Below, piece after piece: positions 7,993 to 15,916 of a DNA stretch of 64,000 nucleotides. Origin of the DNA: Streptomyces sp. SS1-1 (GTDB lineage: Bacteria > Actinomycetota > Actinomycetes > Streptomycetales > Streptomycetaceae); the NCBI RefSeq assembly GCF_008973465.1, contig NZ_WBXN01000004.1, positions 4,814,501 to 4,878,500 on the forward strand, read 5' to 3'. The stretch's first letter is position 1, and each line of letters begins with the position of its first letter. The notes below the pieces were generated by a model. It was not told the DNA's origin. It worked only from the letters and a program-made list of their open reading frames with translations, and ran no database searches. The position numbers were made by a program, and so were the translations under genes.

Positions 7993-9216
7993 GTGGCAGC
8001 GGAGATCGTCAATCCTCGCAGCGGGGGCAATACCGATCAGGACGGCGGGGTCGAGCCCCTCGATTCCTTCGATCCGGCATTCGCCCTGCACCGCGGCGGC
8101 AAGATGGCCGTGCAGGCCACCGTGCCGGTCCGCGACAAGGACGACCTGTCCCTGGCGTACACGCCCGGCGTCGCGAAAGTGTGCAGCGCGATCGCCGAGC
8201 AGCCGGACCTCGTCAACGACTACACGTGGAAGTCGTCCGTCGTCGCCGTCGTCACCGACGGCACGGCCGTGCTGGGGCTCGGTGACATCGGCCCCGAAGC
8301 CTCCCTCCCGGTGATGGAGGGCAAGGCGATCCTGTTCAAGCAGTTCGGCGGGGTCGACGCCGTCCCGATCGCGCTCGCCTGCACCGGCGTCGACGAGATC
8401 GTCGAGACCGTGGTGCGCCTCGCGCCGTCCTTCGGCGGGGTGAACCTGGAGGACATCTCGGCGCCCCGGTGCTTCGAGATCGAGCGCAGGCTGCAGGAGC
8501 GTCTCGACATCCCGGTCTTCCACGACGACCAGCACGGCACGGCCGTCGTCACGCTGGCCGCCCTGCGCAACGCGGCGCGGCTGACCGGCAAGGGCCTCGC
8601 GGACCTGCGGGCCGTCATCTCCGGCGCCGGCGCGGCCGGGGTCGCCATCGCCCGGATGCTGGTCGAGGCCGGCATCGGCGATGTCGCGGTGGCCGACCGC
8701 AAGGGCGTCGTGTCGGCCGACCGGACCGACCTGACGGACGTCAAGCGTGAGGTGGCCGGCTTCACCAACAAGGCCGGGCTCACCGGCTCGCTGGAGTCGG
8801 CGCTGGCCGGCGCGGACGTCTTCATCGGCGTCTCCGGCGGCACGGTGTCCGAGGAGGCCGTCGCCTCCATGGCGGAGGGCGCGTTCGTCTTCGCCATGGC
8901 CAACCCGAACCCCGAGGTGCACCCGGAGGTCGCGCACAAGTACGCGGCCGTCGTCGCCACGGGCCGGTCGGACTTCCCGAACCAGATCAACAACGTGCTG
9001 GCCTTCCCGGGCATCTTCGCCGGGGCGCTCCAGGTGCGGGCCTCCCGCATCACCGAGGGCATGAAGATCGCCGCCGCCGAGGCGCTCGCCGGTGTCGTCG
9101 GTGACGACCTCGCCGCCGACTACGTGATCCCGTCCCCGTTCGACGAGCGGGTGGCTCCCGCGGTCACCGCGGCCGTCGCCGCCGCCGCGCGCGCCGAGGG
9201 CGTCGCGCGCCGCTGA
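7993..9216 (+). CDS. NAD(P)-dependent malic enzyme
   Basis: 407 residues, the short bacterial form without the phosphotransacetylase domain. SLAYTPGVAKVCSAI contains the catalytic Tyr region, GDIGPEASLPVMEGKA and FHDDQHGTAVVTLAA hold the divalent metal ligands and active-site Lys region, and VISGAGAAGVAIARML is the dinucleotide-binding Rossmann motif. It decarboxylates malate to pyruvate, supplying reducing power (NADPH for lipid synthesis if NADP-dependent). Streptomyces has two malic enzymes of different cofactor use; which one this is cannot be decided with certainty here, though the genomic position fits the NADP-linked one. The GTG at 7993 is the likely start (AAGGGG ~10 bases before), with an upstream ATG at 7921 less likely. 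Confidence 0.93.
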   Translation: MAAEIVNPRSGGNTDQDGGVEPLDSFDPAFALHRGGKMAVQATVPVRDKDDLSLAYTPGVAKVCSAIAEQPDLVNDYTWKSSVVAVVTDGTAVLGLGDIGPEASLPVMEGKAILFKQFGGVDAVPIALACTGVDEIVETVVRLAPSFGGVNLEDISAPRCFEIERRLQERLDIPVFHDDQHGTAVVTLAALRNAARLTGKGLADLRAVISGAGAAGVAIARMLVEAGIGDVAVADRKGVVSADRTDLTDVKREVAGFTNKAGLTGSLESALAGADVFIGVSGGTVSEEAVASMAEGAFVFAMANPNPEVHPEVAHKYAAVVATGRSDFPNQINNVLAFPGIFAGALQVRASRITEGMKIAAAEALAGVVGDDLAADYVIPSPFDERVAPAVTAAVAAAARAEGVARR

Positions 9217-9232
9217 CCCGGACGTCGCATGG

Positions 9233-9263
9233 ACGGCCCCGCCCGGCTTCCGGGCGGGGCCGT
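9233..9263 (+). terminator. Terminator after malic enzyme
   Basis: ACGGCCCCGCCCGG (9233-9246) and its exact complement (9250-9263) with a 3-base loop, 16 bases after the stop codon. Confidence 0.9.
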
Positions 9264-9496
9264 TCGCTCGTACCGCCGGTGCGTGCCGTCTCGTTGTGCC
9301 GCCCGCCGATGCGTGCCGTCTCTTTACCCGGCCGCTCGTCCGTCCGGGTGAGCGGGGAGGGCGGGCCCGGCGTGTCGCGCGGAAGGGGCTCCGCGGGCGC
9401 GGAAGGCCCACGGGGTGCTCCGCGGCTTGGCAAGAGGGCGTGTCTCACAACGCCCCACCGTTCCGCCGGCCGGGCGCGGAGCCTATCGTCGAGGTC

Positions 9497-10459
9497 ATGT
9501 TCGCCGTCTACGCCGCCCGAATCGACCGCGACCAGCCGCTCTCCGGCCTGGAGTTGGGGGACCGCCCGGCCCCCGAGGCCCGCCCCGGCTGGAGCACCAT
9601 CGACGTCAGGGCCGCCTCCCTGAACCATCACGACCTCTGGTCCCTGCGAGGTGTGGGCCTCCCCGAGGAGCGGCTGCCGATGATCCTCGGCTGCGACGCC
9701 GCGGGCGTCGACGAGGACGGCAACGAGGTCGTCCTGCACTCCGTCATCGGTCAGAGCGGGCACGGGGTCGGCCCCCGCGAGCCCCGGTCCATCCTCACCG
9801 AGCGGTACCAGGGCACCTTCGCCGAGCAGGTCGCCGTTCCCACGTGGAACGTCCTGCCCAAGCCCAAGGAGCTCTCCTTCGAGGAGGCCGCCTGCCTGCC
9901 CACCGCCTGGCTGACGGCGTACCGGATGCTGTTCACCAACGCCGGTGTACGGCCCGGCGACTCGGTGCTCGTGCAGGGGGCCGGCGGCGGTGTCGCCACG
10001 GCCGCCATCGTCCTCGGCAAGGCGGCGGGGCTGCGCGTCTTCGCCACCAGCAGGGACGAGGCCAAGCGCAAGCGCGCCCTGGAGCTGGGCGCCGTGGAGG
10101 CCGTGGAGTCGGGGGCCCGGCTGCCGCAGCGCGTGGACGCCGTGATCGAGACCGTGGGCGCGGCCACCTGGTCGCACTCCGTGAAGTCGCTGAAGCCCGG
10201 CGGCACGCTGGTCATCTCCGGTGCCACCAGCGGCGACCGGCCCTCGCACGCCGAACTCACCCGGATCTTCTTCCTGGAGCTGAAGGTCGTCGGCTCCACC
10301 ATGGGCACGAAGGACGAGTTGGAGGACCTGCTGTCCTTCTGCGCCGCGACCGGGGTGCGTCCGGTGATCGACGAGGTGCTTCCGATGGACCGCGCCCGCG
10401 AGGGCTTCGAGCGGATGGCGTCCGGCGAGCAGTTCGGGAAGATCGTGCTCACCAACTGA
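9497..10459 (+). CDS. Zinc-type alcohol dehydrogenase-like (MDR) oxidoreductase
   Basis: 320 residues of the medium-chain dehydrogenase/reductase superfamily. The N-terminal GroES-like part contains VRAASLNHHDLWSLRG and LGCDAAGVV-like sequence; the Rossmann part begins at DSVLVQGAGGGVATAAIVL. The catalytic-zinc Cys/His set and the four structural-zinc Cys are not evident, so it is closer to quinone-oxidoreductase-type enzymes using NADPH. Substrate is unknown. The ATG at 9497 was preferred because the 200 open bases upstream show no start signal or conserved sequence. The 3' end, coding Leu-Thr-Asn-stop, is the first unit of a 14-bp tandem repeat. Confidence 0.88.
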   Translation: MFAVYAARIDRDQPLSGLELGDRPAPEARPGWSTIDVRAASLNHHDLWSLRGVGLPEERLPMILGCDAAGVDEDGNEVVLHSVIGQSGHGVGPREPRSILTERYQGTFAEQVAVPTWNVLPKPKELSFEEAACLPTAWLTAYRMLFTNAGVRPGDSVLVQGAGGGVATAAIVLGKAAGLRVFATSRDEAKRKRALELGAVEAVESGARLPQRVDAVIETVGAATWSHSVKSLKPGGTLVISGATSGDRPSHAELTRIFFLELKVVGSTMGTKDELEDLLSFCAATGVRPVIDEVLPMDRAREGFERMASGEQFGKIVLTN

Positions 10460-10503
10460 ACCTCACCAACTGAACCTCACCAACTGAACCTCACCAACTG
10501 AGC
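10448..10503. repeat. 14-bp tandem repeat, four copies
   Basis: CTCACCAACTGAAC is repeated head to tail four times with exact period 14 (the last copy ends GAGC). The first copy is the end of the oxidoreductase gene, codons for Leu-Thr-Asn and the TGA stop, so the stop codon region itself has been multiplied. Confidence 0.95.
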
Positions 10504-10546
10504 CTGGGTGCCATGCCGTTCGCGTTCCCGGGCCTCAGGCATGACG

Positions 10547-10594
10547 CATGTCAACTGGGGTTGACATGCCGAGGCTTGTCAACCAATATTGACA
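10547..10594. promoter_or_regulatory. Twin operators TGTCAA-N6-TTGACA over a leaderless promoter
   Basis: Two dyads of the same form: TGTCAA (10549-10554) N6 TTGACA (10561-10566), embedded in a 9-bp perfect inverted repeat (10547-10568); and TGTCAA (10577-10582) N6 TTGACA (10589-10594). Their centres are 28 bp apart. The right half of the first is a consensus -35 box, TTGACA; with 17-bp spacing CAATAT (10584-10589) is a plausible -10 box. Transcription would then start at or next to the ATG at 10597, giving a leaderless message. A repressor on these sites would cover both promoter boxes; the HTH protein encoded right after is the natural candidate. Confidence 0.7.
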
Positions 10595-10596
10595 GC

Positions 10597-10806
10597 ATGA
10601 CCGAGGCAACGGATCTCGCCGAGCGGGCGGGAGATCGCGATCCACGCGTGGGCCTGCGGGCCGTCGCGGCACTGCGCCGGCTGCTGGAACAGCTGGAGGC
10701 GGTGCAGGTGCGCAGCGCGCGCAACCAAGGGTGGTCGTGGCAGGAGATCGCCGCGGAACTCGGGGTCAGCAGGCAGGCCGTGCACAAGAAATACGGGAGG
10801 CGTTGA
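10597..10806 (+). CDS. Small helix-turn-helix regulator
   Basis: 69 residues starting MTEATDLAERAGDRD. Residues ~28-50 form a helix with many Glu and Gln residues (AALRRLLEQLEAVQVRSA). The C-terminal helix-turn-helix reads GWSWQEIAAELGVSRQAVHK, a sigma-70 region 4/HTH-23-like motif. No Shine-Dalgarno precedes the ATG and the promoter sits directly before it, suggesting leaderless translation. It overlaps the next gene by one base (TGATG), so it is co-expressed with the Clp N-domain protein. By context it is an autoregulator of this pair, acting on the twin operators before it. Confidence 0.85.
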   Translation: MTEATDLAERAGDRDPRVGLRAVAALRRLLEQLEAVQVRSARNQGWSWQEIAAELGVSRQAVHKKYGRR

Positions 10807-11369
10807 TGTTCGAGCGGTTCACGAAGGACGCCCGCGCGGTGGTGGCGGGCGCGGTGGAGCACGCCGAGCGGGACAAGGCGCCGGCCGTCGGGGCCGAGCA
10901 TCTGCTCCTCGCCCTGCTCGACCGGGAGGGCGGCCGGGCGTCGTTCGCCCTGGCGGCACTCGGCGGTGTGGAGTGGGTCGACTCCGTACGCCGGGCGCTC
11001 GGCGACGCCCGGCGGCGGGGCGGGCTCTCGCAGGCCGAGACCGAGGCGCTCGCCGGACTGGGCATCGACGTCACGGAGATCGTCGCCCGGGTCGAGGAGG
11101 CGCACGGCGTCGGCGCGCTCGCCGGGGACCGCCGGAGCGGCACCGGGTGGTCAGGGCACCGCCCGTTCAGCAAGGACGCCAAGGACGTGCTGACGCGGTC
11201 GCTGCGCATGGCCGTCGCCCGCCGGGACCGTCACATCGGCGACGAGCATCTGCTGCTCGCCCTGACCAGCCGCCCCGGCGTGCCCGCCGAGGCCCTCGCC
11301 GACCACGGCGTCACCCACGAGTCCGTCACCCGGGTCCTGTACGGCGGCCCGGAGACCAAGGCCGGCTGA
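10806..11369 (+). CDS. Clp N-terminal domain protein without ATPase
   Basis: 187 residues with two Clp N repeats: first FERFTKDARAVVAGAVEHAE followed by GAEHLLLALL, and then PFSKDAKDVLTRSLRMAVAR followed by GDEHLLLALT. There are no Walker motifs, so this is only the substrate/adaptor-binding domain of ClpC/ClpA-type unfoldases. It may act as an adaptor or a competitor for Clp substrates, or as a partner of the small HTH protein with which it forms a one-base overlapping operon. The ATG at 10806 follows GGGAGG in the 3' end of the regulator gene. Confidence 0.88.
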   Translation: MFERFTKDARAVVAGAVEHAERDKAPAVGAEHLLLALLDREGGRASFALAALGGVEWVDSVRRALGDARRRGGLSQAETEALAGLGIDVTEIVARVEEAHGVGALAGDRRSGTGWSGHRPFSKDAKDVLTRSLRMAVARRDRHIGDEHLLLALTSRPGVPAEALADHGVTHESVTRVLYGGPETKAG

Positions 11370-11411
11370 GAGGCCACCGCCGGCCGGGGCACGCCCGAGG
11401 CCGGGTCTCCC

Positions 11412-12524
11412 TCAGGACCTGGGCGCCCGCAGCACGGCCCCGATGTGGGCCGCCGCCGTCGACAAGTGGCGGCGGACGTCCCGGAACTGGTCCGGTGTCA
11501 CACCGTGGTCGCGGGCCGCGTCGCGGATGTCGTCGCGGAACCGGTCGAGCAGGCGGTCCAGATCGCGGACCGGGTCACCGGTGCCGGCCTCATGGGACCA
11601 GGAGGGCTCGTAGCCGGCCGGGAAGTCCTCCGGGGTCTCGGAGAACTCCGGGGGGCGGGTGTACTCGGCGGCGGGGGAGTCCCCGGCCGGATCGGCACCG
11701 GGGGAGGACGCGCCCTTCGAGGCGGAACCCTGGGACGAGGCGCCCTGGCGGCCGAAACCGAAGTCCCGGCCGAGCCCCTTGCCGTAGTCCTTGCCGAAGT
11801 CGCCGAACTCCTTGGCCAGTTCCGTCAGGCCCTCGCGCAGCCCCGTCGGCCAGTCGCCGCGCGCGAAGTGGTCCTGCACCTGCTCCTGGACCTTGCGGGC
11901 GATGCGCTGGACCTCCTCCTGCGCCTGGGCCCGGGCGCGGTCCTGCGCCTCCTTGGCCTGGCGCCGGGCGCGCTGGGCCTCCTCGCGGGCGCGACGGCTT
12001 TCGTCCTTGGCGCGGCGGGCCTGCTCCTTCCACTCCTGCTTGGCCCGGCGCATCTCCTCCTTGGCGGCCCGCCACGCCTCCTTGTCGCCGACGTCCCCAT
12101 GGTCGCCGTAGGAGGTCTCCGACCGGGAGCCGCCCTTGCGGGCCTCGGACGCGGCGGCCCGCATCTCGCGCCGCAGATCCCCGGCCGCGCCGCGCACATC
12201 GGCCTGCATCTCGGCGGCCAGCTCGGCGACCGACTCCCGGATCTCCAGCTCCAGGTCGGCCAGTTCACCGCTGCGGTCGGCCAGTTCGGCGCGACCGGCG
12301 TCCGTGATCGCGTATACCTTGCGGCCGCCCTCGGTGGTGTGGGTGACCAGGCCCTCGGCCTCCAGCTTCGCCAGACGGGGGTAGACGGTGCCGGCGGACG
12401 GCGCGTACAGCCCCTGGAAGCGCTCCTCCAGGAGGCGGATCACCTCGTAGCCGTGGCGGGGCGCCTCGTCCAGCAGCTTCAGCAGATACAGGCGGAGACG
12501 GCCGTGGGCGAAGACGGGGGGCAT
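11412..12524 (-). CDS. PadR-family regulator with long charged C-terminus
   Basis: 370 residues, against ~110-180 for usual PadR proteins. Residues 1-80 are the winged helix: RLRLYLLKLLDEAPRHGYEV and GTVYPRLAKLEAEGLVTHTT. Residues ~120-230 are a highly charged Ala/Arg/Glu/Lys-rich helical region (coiled-coil like, repeated RRA-E/K-E motifs), followed by a Gly/Ser-rich linker and a C-terminal segment with PVRDLDRLLDRFRDDIRDAA. It is encoded one base after the DUF4097 gene, so both form an operon, presumably repressed by this protein through the ATATCGCG repeats upstream. What it senses is unknown. Confidence 0.88.
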   Translation of the reverse strand: MPPVFAHGRLRLYLLKLLDEAPRHGYEVIRLLEERFQGLYAPSAGTVYPRLAKLEAEGLVTHTTEGGRKVYAITDAGRAELADRSGELADLELEIRESVAELAAEMQADVRGAAGDLRREMRAAASEARKGGSRSETSYGDHGDVGDKEAWRAAKEEMRRAKQEWKEQARRAKDESRRAREEAQRARRQAKEAQDRARAQAQEEVQRIARKVQEQVQDHFARGDWPTGLREGLTELAKEFGDFGKDYGKGLGRDFGFGRQGASSQGSASKGASSPGADPAGDSPAAEYTRPPEFSETPEDFPAGYEPSWSHEAGTGDPVRDLDRLLDRFRDDIRDAARDHGVTPDQFRDVRRHLSTAAAHIGAVLRAPRS

Positions 12525-12525
12525 G

Positions 12526-13515
12526 TCAGAGCACCTTCTTGTCGGTCGGGCCGTCGGCCGGGCGGGGTGTGGGGGCGCCGGACGGGTCGTCGCCCTGGCC
12601 GGAGAGGGAATTGTCCCCCGCCGCGTCCGCCGGACCGTCCACCGGGCCCGGTGCCGCACCCGGAGTGGGGCCCGGCTCCTTGCCGGTGTGCCCCTCCCAC
12701 GGCTCCTCGTCGCGTGGCGGGCGGCGCAGCAGGGCGATCGAGCCGGAGACCGTCGTCGCCCGGAGCTTGCCGGTGCCGGCGCCCAGCCGTCCGGTGATCT
12801 TGTGGGCGCCCCACTGGCCGTGCACCCGCAGGTCGTCGAAGGCGTTGGAGATGGTGCCGCTCGCGGTGTTGGCCTCGATGTCCGCGTCCGCCGGGGCGGG
12901 CAGCCGTATCGCGATCTCGCCGGAGACGCTGGTGAGCCGGACGTCCGTCGGGCCCTCCGGGTCGAGGTCGACGATCATGGACCCGCTGACCGAGTCCGCC
13001 TTCACCGAGGAGCCGGCCCCCTCGACGACCGTCAGATCGCCGGAGACCGAGTTGAAGCGCAGGTCGCCGGTGACGGCCTGTGCCTCCAGGTTCCCCGAGA
13101 CGGTGTCCGCGCGGACCGGGCCGGACAGGCCGACGAGTGTCGTGTCGCCGGTGACGCCCTTGATCACGGACGGCCCCCGCAGCCCGGAGACGAACGCGCT
13201 CGCGCCGACCACGCCCACCTCGACCCGGGTGCCGGCCGGTACCGCCAGGGAGACCACCGCGCTGCGGCGCCAGCCCTTGCGGTCCAGCCACTTGAGGAAC
13301 CCCTTCCAGGGCAGGTCGTCGTAGGCGACGGTCAGGGTGCCGTGCCGCTGGGTCACCACCAGGGGCGGGCCCTCCAGCTCGGAGACCTCCAGGCGGGCGG
13401 AACCCTCCTCGGTGCCCACGACGTTCACCGTGCCGTTGACGACGCGGACGTGCAGGTCGCGCACCGGCTCCTCGAAAGTGAGTTTCCTGGGCTCCGTGAC
13501 GGACCACTCGGGCAT
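12526..13515 (-). CDS. DUF4097 beta-helix-type protein
   Basis: 329 residues. The centre consists of many short strands with repeated pattern V-x-G-D-L/T-x-x-x-S (for example VSGNLEAQAVTGDLRFNSVS), the right-handed repetitive beta structure of DUF4097/DUF4098 (putative adhesin-like) proteins. No signal peptide or membrane segment is seen, so it is cytoplasmic. The last ~75 residues are Pro/Gly/Asp-rich and probably disordered. CAGGAGGT precedes the ATG at 13515. It is the first gene of a two-gene operon with the PadR regulator; such pairs are widespread in actinobacteria and of unknown function. Confidence 0.87.
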   Translation of the reverse strand: MPEWSVTEPRKLTFEEPVRDLHVRVVNGTVNVVGTEEGSARLEVSELEGPPLVVTQRHGTLTVAYDDLPWKGFLKWLDRKGWRRSAVVSLAVPAGTRVEVGVVGASAFVSGLRGPSVIKGVTGDTTLVGLSGPVRADTVSGNLEAQAVTGDLRFNSVSGDLTVVEGAGSSVKADSVSGSMIVDLDPEGPTDVRLTSVSGEIAIRLPAPADADIEANTASGTISNAFDDLRVHGQWGAHKITGRLGAGTGKLRATTVSGSIALLRRPPRDEEPWEGHTGKEPGPTPGAAPGPVDGPADAAGDNSLSGQGDDPSGAPTPRPADGPTDKKVL

Positions 13516-13568
13516 GGTGCGGACCTCCTGGCTGACCGGGTGCGGCTCGCGGGCCGGACCTGAACACG

Positions 13569-13609
13569 ACACGCCATATCGCGTCTTCCGTAAAACACGA
13601 TATATCGCG
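13569..13609. promoter_or_regulatory. Candidate PadR operator, paired ACACG-NN-ATATCGCG
   Basis: Two 15-base direct repeats, ACACGCCATATCGCG (13569-13583) and ACACGATATATCGCG (13595-13609), 26 bp apart, lie 55-95 bases upstream of the DUF4097/PadR operon. The second contains the palindrome CGATATATCG (13598-13607). AT-rich palindromes of this kind in an otherwise GC-rich region are typical for PadR sites; binding is inferred. Confidence 0.6.
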
Positions 13610-13685
13610 GGCAGGGAAAGTCAAGGCACTCGTTCTGGTGATCACAAATCCCGCTGACCGGACAATCCGGCCTAGCGTGGGAGGC

Positions 13686-14528
13686 ATGTCGACGGAACAG
13701 TCCCGGTCCGCCCGTGAGGCCCAGCCGGCCCCGGGCGCCCTGCTCCTGTGCCGGGCGGAACCCGATGCCGTCGCGCCCGTGGCCCGGCTGCTGCGCGAGG
13801 ACATGCTGATCGCCCCCGCCGGCGAGGGGTGGAGCGTCCTCGTCCCCGAGGGCAGGCCCTGGCAGGACGGCGGTGAGCCCGTCGACCGCGTCCTCTCCGG
13901 ATGGGCGCTCGCCCTGGCCGTCGGCGCCCCCTGGCCCGCGCTCGCCCTGTGGTGGGACACCGAACGCGCCGGGTTCTCCCTCGCCTCGGGCTTCCGCCGC
14001 CCGGTCGGCTACGAATGGCTCGCCAACGGCACCCCGGCGGGAGTGGACGAGGCCATGCACACCTTCGCCGGGCGGCTCGGCCTCGACCCCGTGCTCGACG
14101 TGCAGTCCCTCGACGACCTGACCCGCCCCGACCCTGCCTCCGACGCCCGCTCCCGGCTGCGCGGCCTGCTCGCCGTCCTCCAGCGCGCGGGCGTGGACCT
14201 GCCCGGCGGTCTCGCGCCGGGCGACAGCGCCGAACTGATGTGCGCCACCGCGCGCGCCTGGCCGCACACGCGCCCCGCACAGGACGCGAACCGGTCCGAG
14301 GGCGACGGCGCGGACCGGCACGGGACACAGGAGGACCGTCCCGGCCCCTGGCCGTGGACCGCCGGGCCGTGGGGCCGCGTGCTCTCCCTGGCCCAGATCG
14401 CGGCCGGTCTGCCCCTCACCGCCTGGGGCGTGCACCGCCGCAGCGGCGGCTGGACGGCCGCGGGCGCGCTCCTGCTGGCCCATGGCGCGCTCGGTCTCGC
14501 CTGGGCGCCGGTCAGGCCGCTGGACTGA
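13686..14528 (+). CDS. Conserved hypothetical protein with C-terminal membrane segment
   Basis: 280 residues. No known domain recognised. The N-terminal ~60 residues hold a possible small alpha/beta unit (ALLLCRAEPDAVAPVARLL, then GWSVLVPEG). Residues ~80-100 contain ALWWDTERAGFSLASGFRRP. The region near 200-225 is charged and probably disordered. The C-terminus has hydrophobic segments VLSLAQIAAGLPLTAWGVH and ALLLAHGALGLAWAP, so the protein is probably membrane-attached with the bulk in the cytoplasm. GGGAGGC before the ATG supports this start. Neighbours give no functional clue. Confidence 0.75.
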   Translation: MSTEQSRSAREAQPAPGALLLCRAEPDAVAPVARLLREDMLIAPAGEGWSVLVPEGRPWQDGGEPVDRVLSGWALALAVGAPWPALALWWDTERAGFSLASGFRRPVGYEWLANGTPAGVDEAMHTFAGRLGLDPVLDVQSLDDLTRPDPASDARSRLRGLLAVLQRAGVDLPGGLAPGDSAELMCATARAWPHTRPAQDANRSEGDGADRHGTQEDRPGPWPWTAGPWGRVLSLAQIAAGLPLTAWGVHRRSGGWTAAGALLLAHGALGLAWAPVRPLD

Positions 14529-14546
14529 CGCCCGAGGGCGGCGTCC

Positions 14547-14729
14547 TCAGATGTCGTCGTCCTCGTCGTCCAGCCGGGCCAGCCACGTCGCCAGCCGCTC
14601 CACCGGTACCTCGAAGTCGGGGTTCAGATCGACGAAGGTGCGCAGCTGCTCGGCCAGCCACTCGAAGGTGATCTCCTCCTCGCCGCGCCGCTTCTCCAGC
14701 TCTTCGATGCCTCGGTCGGTGAAGTACAT
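14547..14729 (-). CDS. Small acidic DUF6104-type protein
   Basis: 60 residues starting MYFTDRGIEELEKRRGEEE and ending in DDEDDDI. This short acidic protein is conserved through Streptomyces (DUF6104 family, from memory) and has no known function. It is probably all helical, with Trp residues at FEWLAEQL and TWLARL. The ATG at 14729 was selected by family length; a longer form from 14756 (MAARTYPHC) is possible, and neither start has a clear Shine-Dalgarno sequence. It converges on the preceding gene with only 18 bases between stops. Confidence 0.75.
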   Translation of the reverse strand: MYFTDRGIEELEKRRGEEEITFEWLAEQLRTFVDLNPDFEVPVERLATWLARLDDEDDDI

Positions 14730-14864
14730 GCAGTGAGGATATGTCCTGGCCGCCATGGCTGCGTCCCGGGCCGGAGCCGCCCCCGCGGGCTCCGTGACCC
14801 TGCCCCCCTCCCGGCAGTTCTCGGGACGGCGCGCGGTAGACCCACCCCACGGAGGCGGAACGAC

Positions 14865-15854
14865 ATGAGTACCCACTTCGACCCGGTCCCCCTCGTCGGC
14901 ACGGGAGTTGAACCTGCCGCGGACATCGAGTTCTGGCTGGCCTCCCCGCCGGTCCGCGCCCTGGTCGAGGCGTTCGCCCGCACCGAACAGGACCACGAGC
15001 TGGCCCGCGACCTCGCGGCCGGGAAGGGCGACGCGGCGGAGCGGCTGGCCCGCCTCGACGTGTTCACCCTGCGCTGGGACACCCGGCGGGGCAGGGAACG
15101 CAACCTCGCCGACGAACTGCCCGTGCGGCCCGAGCAGCAGCGGCTCGTGCGGGCCGCGGCCGAGGCGCTCGGCCTGTGCGGCGGCACCCGCCTGCGCTAC
15201 GGCCACTACGAGCACGTCCTGGTGCTGGGCGGACTCATCCGGGCCTGCCTGGCCCGCACGGCGTACGCCGCCCACCTGATCCGCACCGGGCGGGTGACGA
15301 CCGGCTCCGTCACCGCGCTCGGCGGCCACCGCCCCTTCGTGGGCGACGAGTTCGAGCTCGCGGCGCTCGCCGGGGCACCCGAGCTCGGCGAGGAGTACGA
15401 GGCGCTCGACTTCGGCACGCGCCGCGCGTTCAACCTGCAGACACCGGAGTCCGTGGCGGGCGAGGAGTCCGAACTGCCCGGCGGCACCTGGGCCGTCCGC
15501 ACCTACCGCACACCCGGCAGGCTGCCCGTCCGGGTGGTCGCCGCCCCGTCGAGCGCGCCGGAGCGCCGCCGCGCGGACACCGCGGACAGCTACGCCTTCT
15601 TCGCCGAACGGATCGCCGAACTGGAGCCGGGGGAGCGGCTGCTGCTGGTGACGACCGCGCTCCACGTCCCCGCCCAGCACGCCACCGCCGTACGGATGCT
15701 CCAGCTGCCCTTCGCCGTGGAGGTGGACACCGTCGGCATCGAACCGTCACCGGCGCCGGAGCCCGCCCGGCGCCCGTCCGGCGCGACCGCGTACCTGCTG
15801 GAGATCCGGTCGACCGTCCGGGCCCTGGCCCAGCTCCTGGCCGCCCTCAGCTGA
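14865..15854 (+). CDS. Conserved hypothetical protein, possibly DUF218-like
   Basis: 329 residues, soluble. The middle part reads HVLVLGGLIRACLARTAYAA, then TGSVTALGGHRPFVGDE, with an acidic residue soon after. The order LGG...R...A...G...GG+RP...DE resembles the DUF218 (YdcF/SanA/ElyC) alpha/beta fold, which has a similar Rossmann-like core. The match is by eye and uncertain. GGAGGCGG precedes the ATG at 14865. The gene is followed at once by a strong terminator and lies opposite kgd. Confidence 0.72.
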   Translation: MSTHFDPVPLVGTGVEPAADIEFWLASPPVRALVEAFARTEQDHELARDLAAGKGDAAERLARLDVFTLRWDTRRGRERNLADELPVRPEQQRLVRAAAEALGLCGGTRLRYGHYEHVLVLGGLIRACLARTAYAAHLIRTGRVTTGSVTALGGHRPFVGDEFELAALAGAPELGEEYEALDFGTRRAFNLQTPESVAGEESELPGGTWAVRTYRTPGRLPVRVVAAPSSAPERRRADTADSYAFFAERIAELEPGERLLLVTTALHVPAQHATAVRMLQLPFAVEVDTVGIEPSPAPEPARRPSGATAYLLEIRSTVRALAQLLAALS

Positions 15855-15861
15855 GAACGCC

Positions 15862-15906
15862 GGAAGGCCCGGCGCCGAGTCGAGGGGACTCGGAGCCGGG
15901 CCTTCC
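15862..15906. terminator. Bidirectional terminator between convergent genes
   Basis: GGAAGGCCCGGC (15862-15873) pairs exactly with GCCGGGCCTTCC (15895-15906); an inner CCGAGTC/GACTCGG pair extends the stem. It lies between the DUF218-like gene and kgd. Confidence 0.88.
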
Positions 15907-15916
15907 GTACGCGGGA

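Noticed and set aside
9264..9496. N-terminal extension of the MDR oxidoreductase from 9296
   Set aside because: The frame is open but its residues are Arg/Gly-rich and unlike the family, while the ATG at 9497 gives the typical start MFAVYAARID.
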